47,168 bases of DNA from Prochlorococcus sp. AG-402-G10 (GTDB lineage: Bacteria; Cyanobacteriota; Cyanobacteriia; PCC-6307; Cyanobiaceae): assembly GCA_003279445.1 (NCBI GenBank), contig QCHT01000011.1, positions 1-47,168 of the forward strand, in the 5' to 3' direction. The notes beneath the pieces were generated by a model, which was not told where the DNA came from, ran no database searches, and was given only the letters and a program-made list of their open reading frames with translations. The position numbers were made by a program, and so were the translations under genes. Shown here piece by piece: positions 26,936 through 36,407 of the stretch. How positions within the stretch are numbered: position 1 is the first letter of the stretch; each line of letters starts with the position of its first letter.

Positions 26936-27856
26936 ATGCTTGGATTTTTAGCTATAGACAAACCATTTGGTCTAACTTCTCATGATTGCGTAAGCAGACT
27001 CAGGAAAGTATATGGCATAAGAAGAATAGGTCATGGTGGAACTCTTGACCCTGCCGTAACTGGGGTTCTTCCAATTGCTATTGGCAAAGCAACTAGGTTC
27101 CTTTCATTCCTACCATCTACAAAAAGATATGAAGGAACAATTCAACTTGGTATAAGAACAGCTACTGATGACTTGGAAGGGGAAGTACTCTCAAAAGAAA
27201 AATGGCCCCAATTAGCAAGAGAGGTTATTTGTAATTATCTAAATGAATTCAAAGGCAATCTCAAACAACGTCCTCCTAATTTCTCTAGTGTTCACATTGA
27301 TGGTGAAAGAGCTCACCGAAAAGCCCGAAGAGGAGAAATTTTTGACTTACCATCCAAGCAAGTCACTATTCATGACATTGAGCTTTTAAAATGGGATATA
27401 TCTTCAGGACAAATAGATCTAAATGTTCATTGTTCTTCTGGAACATATATTAGGGCCCTTGCCAGAGATATTGGAAATAAGATTGGTTGCGGTGGCTGTT
27501 TAGCAAAGCTGCGGCGGACAGAAGCTCTGGGTTTCAACATTGATCAAGTAATACCTCTACCAAAATCTGAGGAATGCATTAAGGGAAAAAGGCCTCCACT
27601 TATAAGTCCTCTAGAAGTACTCACTGATTTTCCCACAATAAAACTCTCCAAAGAAGAAGAATCATTTTGGTCTAAAGGCCAATCATTAACAATTAACGAA
27701 GCTAGGCTCAGCTTAAACTCAATTAAGAATAAAAAAGATATAAGAGAAGAATATATTTTAATTCTCGATTGCGAATGCGAGCTAATGGGACTAGGAAAAT
27801 GGAATTCACAGCTATTAAAGCTTCAACCCAAAATAGTTATAAATGCTGCAGGCTAG
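26936..27856 (+). CDS. truB: tRNA pseudouridine-55 synthase
   Basis: A 306-residue enzyme that makes pseudouridine 55 in the T loop of tRNAs. It begins MLGFLAIDKPFGLTSHDCVS. The catalytic motif GHGGTLDPAVTGVLPIAIG supplies Asp38, and CSSGTYIRALARDIG is the second signature. The C-terminal domain is short and variable. Convergent with the SpoIID-like gene, with a 14-base gap. Confidence 0.95.
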   Translation: MLGFLAIDKPFGLTSHDCVSRLRKVYGIRRIGHGGTLDPAVTGVLPIAIGKATRFLSFLPSTKRYEGTIQLGIRTATDDLEGEVLSKEKWPQLAREVICNYLNEFKGNLKQRPPNFSSVHIDGERAHRKARRGEIFDLPSKQVTIHDIELLKWDISSGQIDLNVHCSSGTYIRALARDIGNKIGCGGCLAKLRRTEALGFNIDQVIPLPKSEECIKGKRPPLISPLEVLTDFPTIKLSKEEESFWSKGQSLTINEARLSLNSIKNKKDIREEYILILDCECELMGLGKWNSQLLKLQPKIVINAAG

Positions 27857-27870
27857 AAATTGAAAAAGTT

Positions 27871-29136
27871 TTAATTTTCCCTAAAAGCAGTGATTTTGAC
27901 CCCTCTATAGAAATGTCGGAGAATCTTCCTAAAACTAGCGCCTCTATCAGCCATATGTTTAGCACCCCACTGACTAAGTCCAGCACCATGTCCAGAACCT
28001 GAACCTTTAACCAAGAGATAATTATTGTCTTTTATTTGAGGAAGCTGATCGATCATTATATTTTCCCGGCTTGATTCAAGAAGGAATTTTTTATCAACTG
28101 AGTTAATCTCCTTTTCATAAATATAGGCTCTATTCTTACCTAAATTTCTTTCAATATGATCGGGTATAAGCTGAAAGCTAACCAAAGTACTCTTTAAGTC
28201 AAGAAGACTTCTCAACTCCTTACCAGAAATAGTTTTTACTCCTTTAGGGCCATAAACTTTTGCGCTAGAAACCCTATCAGTATTTGTTTTCTGGGTTATA
28301 CGAATAGTATTAAAACCACCTATTTGTTTAAAGATCTGAGCTAATTTTTTCTGCTCAATTTTCTTCTCCCATTTATAAGAAGGACTTATCTGATCATAAC
28401 CACGAACACTAATTAAATAAGGCCTAAATTTACCCCAAACTTCATTGCTGGACTCAGTTTGCCCACCAGAGCTACTATGAAAAACAGCATCAATTAGACG
28501 ACCCTTATGAAGCATGACGAGGGATCTTGTACTATTAACAGCTTGTACTGTTCTATTCGTCTCAGCTTCAACGCCTAGATAAACCTGACTTGAGATACTT
28601 GAATCGACATCATAATCAGATCGATTCTTTAACTGATGCAATGCGTATGTTCTAGCTGCTACTGCCTGAGCCTTTAATGCCTCTAGCGGCCAATCTTTTG
28701 GCATTTCACTTCCCACTACACTCTTTAAATACTTCTCGATTTTCAAATAATTAATTACATAGATATTGTTATCTCTTTCCAGCAATCTCAATTCACCCCC
28801 AAATCTTCTCTGCCCTAGCCAGACCCCTCTAGAGTCTCTGGTCGTAATTCTTATTTTTCTATTTTTGGAAAGGTAACGCCACTTCGAGAAATCCTTATTA
28901 GTTGAATATCTTAATTGCCCATTTACAACATTAACTTTAAAAGATTTTATATTCTTACCAGTAGATTTAATTCCACTTATAATAAGGGGTCTTGATTTAT
29001 CGGCCCTAAAATGGAGTTCCTTACCTTGAAAAACCAAGACACGGATTCTTGGCTCTGAAGCAGCAAAACTTTCACCTCTTGCAAATATAACAATGCAAGA
29101 GATTGTTGATATCAATGGCAATAAGCACTTCTTCAA
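27871..29136 (-). CDS. SpoIID/LytB domain protein, exported
   Basis: A 421-residue protein with a signal peptide (LLPLISTISCIVIFARGESFAAS). The SpoIID core is recognised from YLKSVVGSEMPKDWPLEALKAQAVAARTYAL, then FHSSSGGQTESSNEVWG, and the closing GSGSGHGAGLSQWGAKHMAD. The Bacillus homologue cleaves glycan strands stripped of stem peptides, so a peptidoglycan remodelling role is likely. The first 100 residues are family-specific. Divergent from rnz. Confidence 0.88.
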   Translation of the reverse strand: MKKCLLPLISTISCIVIFARGESFAASEPRIRVLVFQGKELHFRADKSRPLIISGIKSTGKNIKSFKVNVVNGQLRYSTNKDFSKWRYLSKNRKIRITTRDSRGVWLGQRRFGGELRLLERDNNIYVINYLKIEKYLKSVVGSEMPKDWPLEALKAQAVAARTYALHQLKNRSDYDVDSSISSQVYLGVEAETNRTVQAVNSTRSLVMLHKGRLIDAVFHSSSGGQTESSNEVWGKFRPYLISVRGYDQISPSYKWEKKIEQKKLAQIFKQIGGFNTIRITQKTNTDRVSSAKVYGPKGVKTISGKELRSLLDLKSTLVSFQLIPDHIERNLGKNRAYIYEKEINSVDKKFLLESSRENIMIDQLPQIKDNNYLLVKGSGSGHGAGLSQWGAKHMADRGASFRKILRHFYRGVKITAFREN

Positions 29137-29243
29137 AAATCAACTTAATTTCCTTATCAAGAATCTAATTTGACTTGAAGACAGTTTTCAAAAAAGTCAT
29201 CAGAATCAATAACATGCATAAATTTATTTAAAAGCCCAAACCT

Positions 29244-30206
29244 TTGCAGATTACATTTCTAGGAACAAGTTCAGGCGTGCCTACCAGAGGCCGCAATGTC
29301 TCTGCTGTAGCTTTAAGACTTCCTCAACGTTCAGAGTTATGGTTGTTTGACTGCGGAGAAGGAACACAGCACCAATTTCTACGCAGCGGGCTAAGAACCT
29401 CTCAGATTAGGAGAGTTTTCATTACTCACATGCATGGTGATCATGTTTATGGTTTACCTGGCCTTCTTGCTAGCTTGGGACTAGCCGGAAACAGTTCAGG
29501 GATAGATCTTTACGGACCTAACCCTTTAAAAGATTTTCTAAATGGAATTTTGCAAACCACCTCAAGTAGAATTTCATATCCTTTGAAGATCAATTCAATC
29601 GAAAGGCTTGCACATGAAAATAAAATAATTTTTAAAGACAAAGACTTTACGGTTAGAGCAACCCCGCTAATTCATAGAATTCCAGCATTTGGCTATAGGG
29701 TTGACGAAAAAGAAAAGCCAGGTCGGTTCAATCTTGAAAAAGCAAAGGCTTTGAATATTCCTCCAGGACCTATTTACTCCCAATTGCAAAAAGGTGAGAC
29801 AGTTAAATTAAAAGATGGGAGGGTTTTTCATGGCAATGATTTTTGTGGCCCCAAAAGACCAGGTTCAAGCTTTGTTTACTGCACAGATACAGTTTTCTCT
29901 GAGTCAGCTATCAAACTTGCAAACGGTGCAGATTTGTTGATCCATGAAGCAACTTTTGCTCATAAGGATTCCCAATTGGCTTATCAAAGGCAGCATTCAA
30001 CCTCCACAATGGCAGCTCAAATTGCTATTGAAGCCAATGTTAAACAGCTTATTCTCACGCATCTAAGCCCTAGATACGCTCCAGGGAACAGTCTCACAGC
30101 ACATAATCTTTTATCAGAAGCAAAGGCCATTTTCCCTAACACCTTGCTAGCAAAGGATTTCCTACAAATTGATATACAAAAGCCTGCAACAGTTCGTGAT
30201 ACCTGA
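29244..30206 (+). CDS. rnz: Ribonuclease Z
   Basis: A 320-residue metallo-beta-lactamase nuclease that trims the 3' end of tRNA precursors; this matters here because the tRNA genes of this window lack an encoded CCA. It starts at TTG 29244 giving [18 protein letters not shown], the normal N-terminus. Metal ligands are in [16 protein letters not shown], with later His and Asp in [11 protein letters not shown] and HEATFAH, and the last His in [10 protein letters not shown]. The TTG start is supported because no ATG fits. Confidence 0.95.
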   Translation: MQITFLGTSSGVPTRGRNVSAVALRLPQRSELWLFDCGEGTQHQFLRSGLRTSQIRRVFITHMHGDHVYGLPGLLASLGLAGNSSGIDLYGPNPLKDFLNGILQTTSSRISYPLKINSIERLAHENKIIFKDKDFTVRATPLIHRIPAFGYRVDEKEKPGRFNLEKAKALNIPPGPIYSQLQKGETVKLKDGRVFHGNDFCGPKRPGSSFVYCTDTVFSESAIKLANGADLLIHEATFAHKDSQLAYQRQHSTSTMAAQIAIEANVKQLILTHLSPRYAPGNSLTAHNLLSEAKAIFPNTLLAKDFLQIDIQKPATVRDT

Positions 30207-30274
30207 GGACACTAAACCCACATCATGAAAGAATATGTTGCATCGGTTGTTTCCGAAAGTCTTTGGTGTCCTCA

Positions 30275-30829
30275 ATGGCCTCTCTTATTTCTTCCCTGAA
30301 AAGATCACTCTCAAAATTACTGATCCTATTACCAGTAATTATCGGTCTCACTGTGAGTCCTCTTGCAGTAGATGCTTTATATCCAAGCGACCCATCTTCA
30401 GTTGATGCGCTCGATACAAGTCTTCACGGCCAAAACCTACAGAATACTGAATATGTCAAATATGACCTTTCAGGTAGAGATCTCGGTGATGCAGACTTAA
30501 GTGGTTCATATTTCAGCGTCTCTAATCTTCAAAACGCTGATCTTCGTGGAGCAAACATGCAAAATGTAATTGCATATGCAACAAGATTCGACAATGCTGA
30601 TCTTTCAAATGCAAACTTTAGTGGTGCAGAGCTATTAAAAAGTCGTTTTGATGGAGCAGTAATTGATGGTACAAATTTCACTAATGCTGTTCTAGACTTG
30701 CCTCAAGTGAAATCACTATGTGATAGAGCTACTGGTCAAACTGCAGAAAGTCTAGAATGCGGAGGCCTAAACCAAAGTTACGTCCCTGCATCTAAAGAGC
30801 AAAATAAGTTCAATCCTGGCATTAGCTAA
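30275..30829 (+). CDS. Exported pentapeptide-repeat protein
   Basis: A 184-residue protein with a signal peptide (residues 1-35, ending SPLAVDAL) and a pentapeptide-repeat domain of about 15 units: NLQNTEYVKYDLSGRDLGDA, then ADLRGANMQN and ADLSNANFSGAELLKS. These A(D/N)LXX repeats form a right-handed beta helix. The C-terminus has two cysteines (KSLCDRATGQ, LECGGLN). Probably lumenal or periplasmic. ATG 30275 is preferred to TTG 30263. A strong terminator follows. Confidence 0.87.
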   Translation: MASLISSLKRSLSKLLILLPVIIGLTVSPLAVDALYPSDPSSVDALDTSLHGQNLQNTEYVKYDLSGRDLGDADLSGSYFSVSNLQNADLRGANMQNVIAYATRFDNADLSNANFSGAELLKSRFDGAVIDGTNFTNAVLDLPQVKSLCDRATGQTAESLECGGLNQSYVPASKEQNKFNPGIS

Positions 30830-30857
30830 TACTTCAAAGCTAATGACATAAAAAATA

Positions 30858-30888
30858 GGGGGCTTAAAGTTAAGCGCCCCTTTTTTTT
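30858..30888 (+). terminator. Rho-independent terminator after the pentapeptide-repeat gene
   Basis: GGGGGCTTAA and TTAAGCGCCCC pair with a one-base bulge and a two-base AG loop, followed by eight T residues. It lies 29 bases past the stop at 30829. This is the best terminator in the window. Confidence 0.92.
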
Positions 30889-30929
30889 ATGTGATGTATT
30901 AGGAAAAGAACCTATTTAAAAGCTAAAAG

Positions 30930-31124
30930 TTATGGAGCTGTGATGTAATAAAAAGCAGCAGCAGCAGCTCCAATAGCAAACATTGGCACACCTACAAGCA
31001 AATGTGCAGAAGCAAAACCTTGTCCTTTAGACCGCAAAATGTAATATCCAACTCCAGCGGCTCCTGCAGCTAAAGGAATAGCAGTATGTAGAAGTGAAGC
31101 AACTGCGTGATAGTCGAAGTTCAT
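30930..31124 (-). CDS. Small two-helix membrane protein, conserved-looking
   Basis: A 64-residue protein, nearly all hydrophobic, with two helices (SLLHTAIPLAAGAAGVGYYI and LLVGVPMFAIGAAAAAFYYI) joined by a short RSKGQGFASAH loop. It is Ala/Gly-rich, as in packed thylakoid subunits. The ATG at 31124 is clear. Unknown function. Confidence 0.65.
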   Translation of the reverse strand: MNFDYHAVASLLHTAIPLAAGAAGVGYYILRSKGQGFASAHLLVGVPMFAIGAAAAAFYYITAP

Positions 31125-31319
31125 TCTTAAATTTAAGCTTATGTGAAGAGTATCTCAGCAATCGATGTTGAGAATTACTCCAAACCTCAATGATGCTTTA
31201 TTTCTTCATCTTCATTTATTTTCTAAAAAGAAGCCTAAAAGCCCGAAAAGCTTTCCCAGACTAGTTTTTGTCATAAAATCATTCAATTCTAGTCTCAGCA
31301 AGAAAGTTCCAACCCATAC

Positions 31320-31706
31320 TCATAAATTAGGTGATAGGTTTGAAGGCTCCTTAGAACGTGGATGTTTGCTATACCACCACTCTTGCATAGGAGGCTGGAA
31401 ACGACTTGAAAAAAAAGTCAAAATTGTATTAATAGGCTTAGATCCTGGCTGAAGAATATCAACTGAATAAGAAGGGCACCTCCTAGCAGCAATATCAGGC
31501 ACGAAGCGTCTTCCGATTCTCCTCCAGCTTGGCTCTTTGCTCCTCCAAGCAAGCCTAGAACAAGGCCAAGGGAGTTCCTCTCTATCAAAAAGTTTGCAGC
31601 ATGGCCCAACAACACGATAACTAAAATGTCCGCCTTCACTAGGGTGCACGCTTCCATGTTCCATCAAGTGATCTTTTTTTTTCACTGCCAATTGTTCGGA
31701 AGTCAC
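31320..31706 (-). CDS. Arg/Trp/Cys-rich hypothetical protein
   Basis: A 128-residue protein with an unusual composition: SYRVVGPCCKLFDREELPW, then CSRLAWRSKEPSWRRIGRRF and DIAARRCPSYSVDILQPGS. Four cysteines (CC, C, C), many Arg and several Trp suggest a compact, possibly metal-binding domain. The N- and C-termini are less ordered. The start is GTG 31706; an internal ATG at MEHGSV is possible. An overlapping frame on the other strand was rejected. I do not recognise the family. Confidence 0.65.
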   Translation of the reverse strand: MTSEQLAVKKKDHLMEHGSVHPSEGGHFSYRVVGPCCKLFDREELPWPCSRLAWRSKEPSWRRIGRRFVPDIAARRCPSYSVDILQPGSKPINTILTFFSSRFQPPMQEWWYSKHPRSKEPSNLSPNL

Positions 31707-31729
31707 GAGTCAAAAAATAAATTTAAATC

Positions 31730-31759
31730 AAAAAAACAGCCACCCATTGAGGGTGGCTG
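31730..31759 (-). terminator. Rho-independent terminator after petF
   Basis: On the minus strand CAGCCACCC - TCAA - GGGTGGCTG is a nine-base-pair stem followed by TTTTTTT. It lies 57 bases beyond the petF stop, on the side expected for that gene. Confidence 0.9.
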
Positions 31760-31815
31760 ATGAAAGCTTTATTGGCAAGTATAAAAATAACTTTCTGATA
31801 GAAACAGATGGTTTC

Positions 31816-32115
31816 TTAGTACAACTCTTCCTCTGCATGAGTTGTAATGCTCACATCAGAAGTTGGGTAAGCGACACAAGTGAGAACAAAGCCTGCTTCA
31901 AGCTGATCATCATCCAAGAAGCTTTGATCTGATTGATCAACACTCCCCGAGGTTATTTTTCCTGCACAAGTTGAGCAAGCACCGGCTCTACATGAGTATG
32001 GAAGGTCAATACCTTGCTCTTCAGCAGCATCAAGAATGTATTGATCATCTGGGACCTCAATGGTCTGGTTCAAACCCTCACTTTCGCTAACGAGGGTGAC
32101 TTTATAGGAAGCCAT
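31816..32115 (-). CDS. petF: [2Fe-2S] ferredoxin, plant type
   Basis: A 99-residue soluble electron carrier that takes electrons from photosystem I to FNR and other reductases. The cluster ligands are Cys42, Cys47, Cys50 and Cys80 in [12 protein letters not shown] and VLTCVAYP. The acidic C-terminus (THAEEELY) matches photosynthetic ferredoxins. Monocistronic: its own terminator follows and prmA upstream has a hairpin. Confidence 0.96.
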   Translation of the reverse strand: MASYKVTLVSESEGLNQTIEVPDDQYILDAAEEQGIDLPYSCRAGACSTCAGKITSGSVDQSDQSFLDDDQLEAGFVLTCVAYPTSDVSITTHAEEELY

Positions 32116-32243
32116 GGGATATAAAGAAGGGGGACGTTTTGGAATTGGAGGTAAAAATTATCACCTCAAGATGAACCCTTTTTACACTGTATTGGGTCAA
32201 ATGTGGCTTAAAATTGTTATAAATAACAATCAAGCAATGTAAA

Positions 32244-32280
32244 CTCATGCACTGATAAGCTGAGCTTATTAATGCATGAG
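32244..32280 (-). terminator. Long hairpin just after prmA
   Basis: CTCATGCA and TGCATGAG form an outer stem and ATAAGCT/AGCTTAT an inner stem, starting immediately after the prmA stop codon. On the minus strand only TTT follows, so it is a weak intrinsic terminator or an RNA-stabilising 3' hairpin. It is nearly perfectly symmetric and would fold on both strands. Confidence 0.6.
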
Positions 32281-32281
32281 C

Positions 32282-33196
32282 CTAAGCACTGGCTTTGCAA
32301 AGGTGAATTAACGACCATTTATCAAGTTTATAGGAAGTTATAAGCTTCCAATTCAATGTAGAGAGAAAGCTTGTCATATCAATAACCTGCTCCTCTAAAA
32401 GACCGCTCAAGAGAATTTGACTTTCCTTAGAGGTCACTTGATCAAAGTGAGGAGCCAGTTTTTTAATAACAGGAGCCAGGATATTACAAACAAGCAAATC
32501 CAACTTACTTCCATTTAATTGGTTTTCCAAGGAATCAATAGAACCTTGAGAAACTGACAATTGATCCTGGTGAAAGTTGTTCAGTCGAGCATTTTCATAA
32601 GTTGCTTTTACGGCAAGCGAGTCAAGATCAACTGCTCTAACGTTTTTTGCACCCAATTTTAAAGCGGCTAATCCTAGTATTCCACTGCCACATCCAACAT
32701 CACCAACCATTTTTCCTAAAGGAGGAATGCGCTCCAAGGCTTCTAAGCATAAACGAGTAGTTGGATGAGCACCTGTTCCAAATGCACTCCCTGGGTCCAA
32801 TTTGAGGATGATTCGATTGGAATAAATGCTGGGTAGTGCAATCCAAGATGGCAAAATCAAAAAGTTTTTCCCGACTGGGTCTGGTCCCCAATATTTTTTC
32901 CAACTTGTACTCCAATCTTCATGCACAATTTTCTTCCATTTAACATCTAAAGATTCTTTGTCAAAAGCTTTTTCTAAAATCACTAAAGATCTAACAAGCT
33001 CTTCTCGATCCTTATCTAACCATTCATATGAAGGCAACCAAACCATAAGAGTTTGCCTTTGTAAATTTTCTAGGGATCGATTAATTGCATAACTCTTTAT
33101 ACCCATATCATCCAATCTCCATGTCAAGCTTTCTTCAACCTCTTGGAAGAAAGATACTTCAAGTCTCCACCAAAAGAATTTCAAAGAATCATTCAC
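32282..33196 (-). CDS. prmA: Ribosomal protein L11 methyltransferase
   Basis: A 304-residue enzyme that methylates ribosomal protein L11. It has an N-terminal substrate-binding domain, then GSAFGTGAHPTTRLCLEAL and the SAM-binding DVGCGSGILGLAALKLGA with the acidic AVDLDSLAV. The block LLVCNILAPVI is the NPPY-like motif of the family. It follows serA on the same strand with a 22-base gap. Confidence 0.93.
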   Translation of the reverse strand: MNDSLKFFWWRLEVSFFQEVEESLTWRLDDMGIKSYAINRSLENLQRQTLMVWLPSYEWLDKDREELVRSLVILEKAFDKESLDVKWKKIVHEDWSTSWKKYWGPDPVGKNFLILPSWIALPSIYSNRIILKLDPGSAFGTGAHPTTRLCLEALERIPPLGKMVGDVGCGSGILGLAALKLGAKNVRAVDLDSLAVKATYENARLNNFHQDQLSVSQGSIDSLENQLNGSKLDLLVCNILAPVIKKLAPHFDQVTSKESQILLSGLLEEQVIDMTSFLSTLNWKLITSYKLDKWSLIHLCKASA

Positions 33197-33218
33197 TTTT
33201 AAAATATAAAGTCGTAAT

Positions 33219-34805
33219 TCACAAGGTAATTGAGTGAGCTTGGTTAATACCCTCTACAGAAAGAATAGAAGTCAATAATTTAGCCGGGATTGGATCATCA
33301 ACGCTTAAAACCATTACAGCCTCACCTCGAACTATTTTTCTACCCACCTGCATTGCAGCAATATTGACATTATGCGTCCCAAGCAATGATCCTAATTTCC
33401 CAATAATTCCTGGCATATCTCTATGCCTTGTGAAAAGCATGTATCTACTAGGAGAAACATTTATAGGAAATTCATCAATGCTAGAAATACGTAATGCCCC
33501 TTCAGTTAAAACTGTTCCTGCAAGACTATGAGAACCACCATCAGCAAGTGCAGTTAGCTGCAGAGACCCTCCTGGGAAGTCAGGGCTTACTTCATCTTTT
33601 ACTTCGTCAATACTTATGCCACGACCTTGCGCTTCTAAAGAAGCATTTACATAGTTAATTCTGTCTCCCAAGGCACTAGAAAGCAACCCTTTTAAAGTAG
33701 CCACTACTAAAGGTTGCGAAGGATGATTAGCAAATTCACCTTGAAGACGCACTTCTATTTTCTGGATTTGTCCTCCTGAGACCTGACTAAGTAATAAACC
33801 AAGTGTTTCTGCAAGTTGCAAATGAGGTTTTAAACTATCCATAATTTCGGCAGAAAGTCCTGGAATATTTACAGCACTCCTTGCAGGAAGACCTAATAGA
33901 ACATCTCTAATTTGCTCTGCAACATCAAGAGCTACATTTTCTTGGGCTTCTTCAGTAGAGGCTCCTAAATGAGGAGTAAGAATCAATCCGTTTTCTACAT
34001 TTAAAAGAGGCGAGTTAGCATTTAAAGGTTCTTGTGCATATACATCTAGAGCAGCACCAGTAATAACACCAGAGTTCAATGCTTCTGCAAGGTCAGACTC
34101 ATTAATGATTCCGCCTCGAGCGCAATTTACCAATCTTGCATTCTTTTTCATGGTTGATAATAGTTTCAGATCAACCAGATTCTCTGTTTCTGAAGTCCTA
34201 GGCAAATGCAGAGTTATGAAATCTGCCTGTTGAAAAAGATCTTCTATAGAGCCAAGACGAACCTGCATTTGGAGCGCCCTCTCTGAGGAAACAAAAGGGT
34301 CAAATGCCATAACATCCATCCCCATTGCATTGGCAACTTTTGCGACATGAGAACCTATTTTCCCAAGACCCACTACGCCCAAAGTTTTCTTATATAGCTC
34401 ATTCCCAACAAAATTTTTTCTATCCCAGCCACCTGAGATAGTACTCGCATGTGCCTTAGGTATGTGCCTTGAAAGTGATAGAAGCAAGGCAAGAGCATGC
34501 TCAGCAGCAGCAATAGTATTTCCCCCTGGTGAATTGACAACTATCACTCCGCGCTTAGTAGCAGCTTTGACATCAACGTTGTCAACACCTACGCCTGCTC
34601 TTCCAATAATACGAAGTTTTTCTCCAGCTTCTATTACTTCGGATGTAACTTGAGTGCCTGAACGAATCATCAAGGCGTCATAACCTCCTATGATCGCTTT
34701 AAGCTTTTCAGGGGGGAGACCTATCCTCTGATCAACTTGAGAAACCTGACTAAGGATCTCAATACCTGATTGGTCAACTGTGTCTGAAACAAGAACTTTT
34801 GTCAT
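33219..34805 (-). CDS. serA: D-3-phosphoglycerate dehydrogenase, long form with ACT domain
   Basis: A 528-residue enzyme of the first step of serine synthesis. The NAD-binding fold carries LGVVGLGKIGSHVAKVA and the catalytic His lies in TPHLGASTEEAQEN. The region after about residue 315 is the intervening domain, and the C-terminal ACT domain starts near FTRHRDMPGIIGKLGSLLG, where serine may bind. This long form is standard for cyanobacteria. Divergent from the 34891 gene. Confidence 0.96.
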   Translation of the reverse strand: MTKVLVSDTVDQSGIEILSQVSQVDQRIGLPPEKLKAIIGGYDALMIRSGTQVTSEVIEAGEKLRIIGRAGVGVDNVDVKAATKRGVIVVNSPGGNTIAAAEHALALLLSLSRHIPKAHASTISGGWDRKNFVGNELYKKTLGVVGLGKIGSHVAKVANAMGMDVMAFDPFVSSERALQMQVRLGSIEDLFQQADFITLHLPRTSETENLVDLKLLSTMKKNARLVNCARGGIINESDLAEALNSGVITGAALDVYAQEPLNANSPLLNVENGLILTPHLGASTEEAQENVALDVAEQIRDVLLGLPARSAVNIPGLSAEIMDSLKPHLQLAETLGLLLSQVSGGQIQKIEVRLQGEFANHPSQPLVVATLKGLLSSALGDRINYVNASLEAQGRGISIDEVKDEVSPDFPGGSLQLTALADGGSHSLAGTVLTEGALRISSIDEFPINVSPSRYMLFTRHRDMPGIIGKLGSLLGTHNVNIAAMQVGRKIVRGEAVMVLSVDDPIPAKLLTSILSVEGINQAHSITL

Positions 34806-34890
34806 TTAAGGCGAAACTATGCCTAAGTAAACTCTAATGAGCAAAATGTCTCTGATCAGTTTTCGATAAGACAGGTCAGAATTCAAACAA

Positions 34891-35469
34891 TTGAGGATTG
34901 CTTTTGTGGCTATTTGCATACTGGTTCTAGAACAAGAGGAAACCGTCTTTGAGTTATGGGAAAGCATTAAAAATTTCCCAACTCAAATCATGAGATACCA
35001 AGTCATAGAACCAAATTACAAGAAATCTCAAGATTCAATGAGATCCGAAAGACAGACAAAATCTGACATCTTTGAAATCGTCAAATTTGAAAATGTGGAA
35101 TTATTGAATCCCAAGCTGTCTCGAAAAGAACGACAAAAGCAAATGGCCTTATGGCTAATGCCTTTTGGTTTTGCAGCTGGCTTAACTTTTTCAGGCATGA
35201 CCAATCTTCAAACTTTTTCCAATCTTGGTTTTAGTAAATCAGGTGAAACGGTCATAGGTGGTCTACTAGGCATGGCATCTGGATGGATAGGGAGTTTCTT
35301 TGGAGCAAGGAGTGTAAATTCATCTCAAGAAGATATAAAAAGCCTTCTAAAATTCAACGAGAAAGGCTTATGGCTGATTCTTATTGAGACTCCATACGAG
35401 ACTGAGCCTCCCTGGAAATTAATTCGAGAGATCAAGCCAGTAGAAATAATTAATTTGAATTTAGATTGA
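34891..35469 (+). CDS. Conserved-looking membrane protein of unknown function
   Basis: A 192-residue protein. The N-terminal part (VFELWESIKNFPTQIMRYQVIEP) is soluble; a hydrophobic Gly-rich middle near residues 88-133 (ALWLMPFGFAAGLTFSGM, TVIGGLLGMASGWIGSFFGA) looks like two membrane helices; the C-terminus returns to a soluble strand-rich part (GLWLILIETPYE). The start is uncertain (TTG 34891 or GTG 34906). Its stop overlaps the S4 protein start by four bases, so the two are translationally coupled. Family not recognised. Confidence 0.7.
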   Translation: MRIAFVAICILVLEQEETVFELWESIKNFPTQIMRYQVIEPNYKKSQDSMRSERQTKSDIFEIVKFENVELLNPKLSRKERQKQMALWLMPFGFAAGLTFSGMTNLQTFSNLGFSKSGETVIGGLLGMASGWIGSFFGARSVNSSQEDIKSLLKFNEKGLWLILIETPYETEPPWKLIREIKPVEIINLNLD

Positions 35470-36254
35470 AACTCTCTAGAAGAAAGCTTCTTAAAGGCTG
35501 CAATTACCCAATTGAAGCCAATCAAATTTTAGTCCAAGTAGAAGAAGTTCTTAAAACATGGGCACCAATTTGGACTCCATTTGTCTCAGCTCCAATCCGA
35601 GAAGAGATAATTAGAATTGTGCAGGGGATTACAGACATAAGTTGCTTCTCAAATGGTGGTTATCAAAATGCCGAGCGACAAAGAATTCTCATTTATAGAA
35701 CTGGTCGAGAAGAAATTCGGAATCAAACCATCATTCCTTGTAAGGGGATTGAAATACAAGGAAACTTTTTATTCGATAGAACAGAACCTCAAGATTTTTG
35801 GGAAGCCTTGATGCAAACTGGTCTCCAGGAAGATGCTATTGGAGACATATGGATCACTGGAGACAAAGGAGCAAATGTTATTTGCACTCCCGAAGCTTCA
35901 AAGTTTCTTGAAGATCAAAAAGGCTTCATTAGGGATGTAAAAATCATATATAAATCAATTGAACTAGCTGAACTTCACCTCCCTCAACAAAGGAGTCCTA
36001 GAAAAATAAGTACAGTAGAAGCTTCTAGAAGACTAGATGCTATTAGTTCGGCAGGTTTTGGATTATCAAGGGCAAAAGTAATCAACCAAATCAAGAAAGG
36101 TAAATTAAGGTTCAATTGGCATACAACAAATAATGCTAGTCGCTCACTTTCAATAGGGGACAGACTACAGCTAGAAGGCAAAGGAAGCTTAGAAGTAATT
36201 AACCTTGAACTCACCAAGAGAGGTCGATGGAGAGTTGAATTACTAAAAAAATGA
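35466..36254 (+). CDS. Photosystem II S4 domain protein
   Basis: A 262-residue RNA-binding protein of the YlmH-like family named in cyanobacteria and plants from its link to photosystem II. The N-terminal two thirds contains NGGYQNAERQRILIYRTGR and EALMQTGLQEDAIGDIW; the C-terminal S4 domain has RRLDAISSAGFGLSRAKVINQIKKG. It starts at TTG 35466, overlapping the previous stop. Its biochemical role is not settled. Confidence 0.85.
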   Translation: MKLSRRKLLKGCNYPIEANQILVQVEEVLKTWAPIWTPFVSAPIREEIIRIVQGITDISCFSNGGYQNAERQRILIYRTGREEIRNQTIIPCKGIEIQGNFLFDRTEPQDFWEALMQTGLQEDAIGDIWITGDKGANVICTPEASKFLEDQKGFIRDVKIIYKSIELAELHLPQQRSPRKISTVEASRRLDAISSAGFGLSRAKVINQIKKGKLRFNWHTTNNASRSLSIGDRLQLEGKGSLEVINLELTKRGRWRVELLKK

Positions 36255-36329
36255 AATTGCTTTAGGATTTACTGCTAGCTTATTCAAACAAGAGCCTAAA
36301 GTAAAACCAAAATTCAAATGGTTTTCTCC

Positions 36330-36401
36330 GGGCGATTAGCTCAGAGGTAGAGCACTACCTTGACACGGTAGGAGTCACTGGTTCGATTCCAGTATCGCCC
36401 A
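36330..36401 (+). tRNA. tRNA-Val (anticodon GAC)
   Basis: A 72-base cloverleaf. The acceptor stem GGGCGAT pairs with ATCGCCC, the D arm is GCTCAGAGGTAGAGC, the anticodon stem CTACC/GGTAG holds TTGACAC with anticodon GAC, and the T arm is ACTGGTTCGATTCCAGT. CCA is not encoded. Only six bases separate it from the murD start. Confidence 0.96.
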
Positions 36402-36407
36402 TTAAAT

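Noticed and set aside
31165..31452. Plus-strand frame of 95 codons over the end of the Cys/Arg/Trp-rich gene
   Set aside because: It overlaps the minus-strand gene, whose composition looks selected, and reads as Lys/Ser/Leu-rich text without domains.
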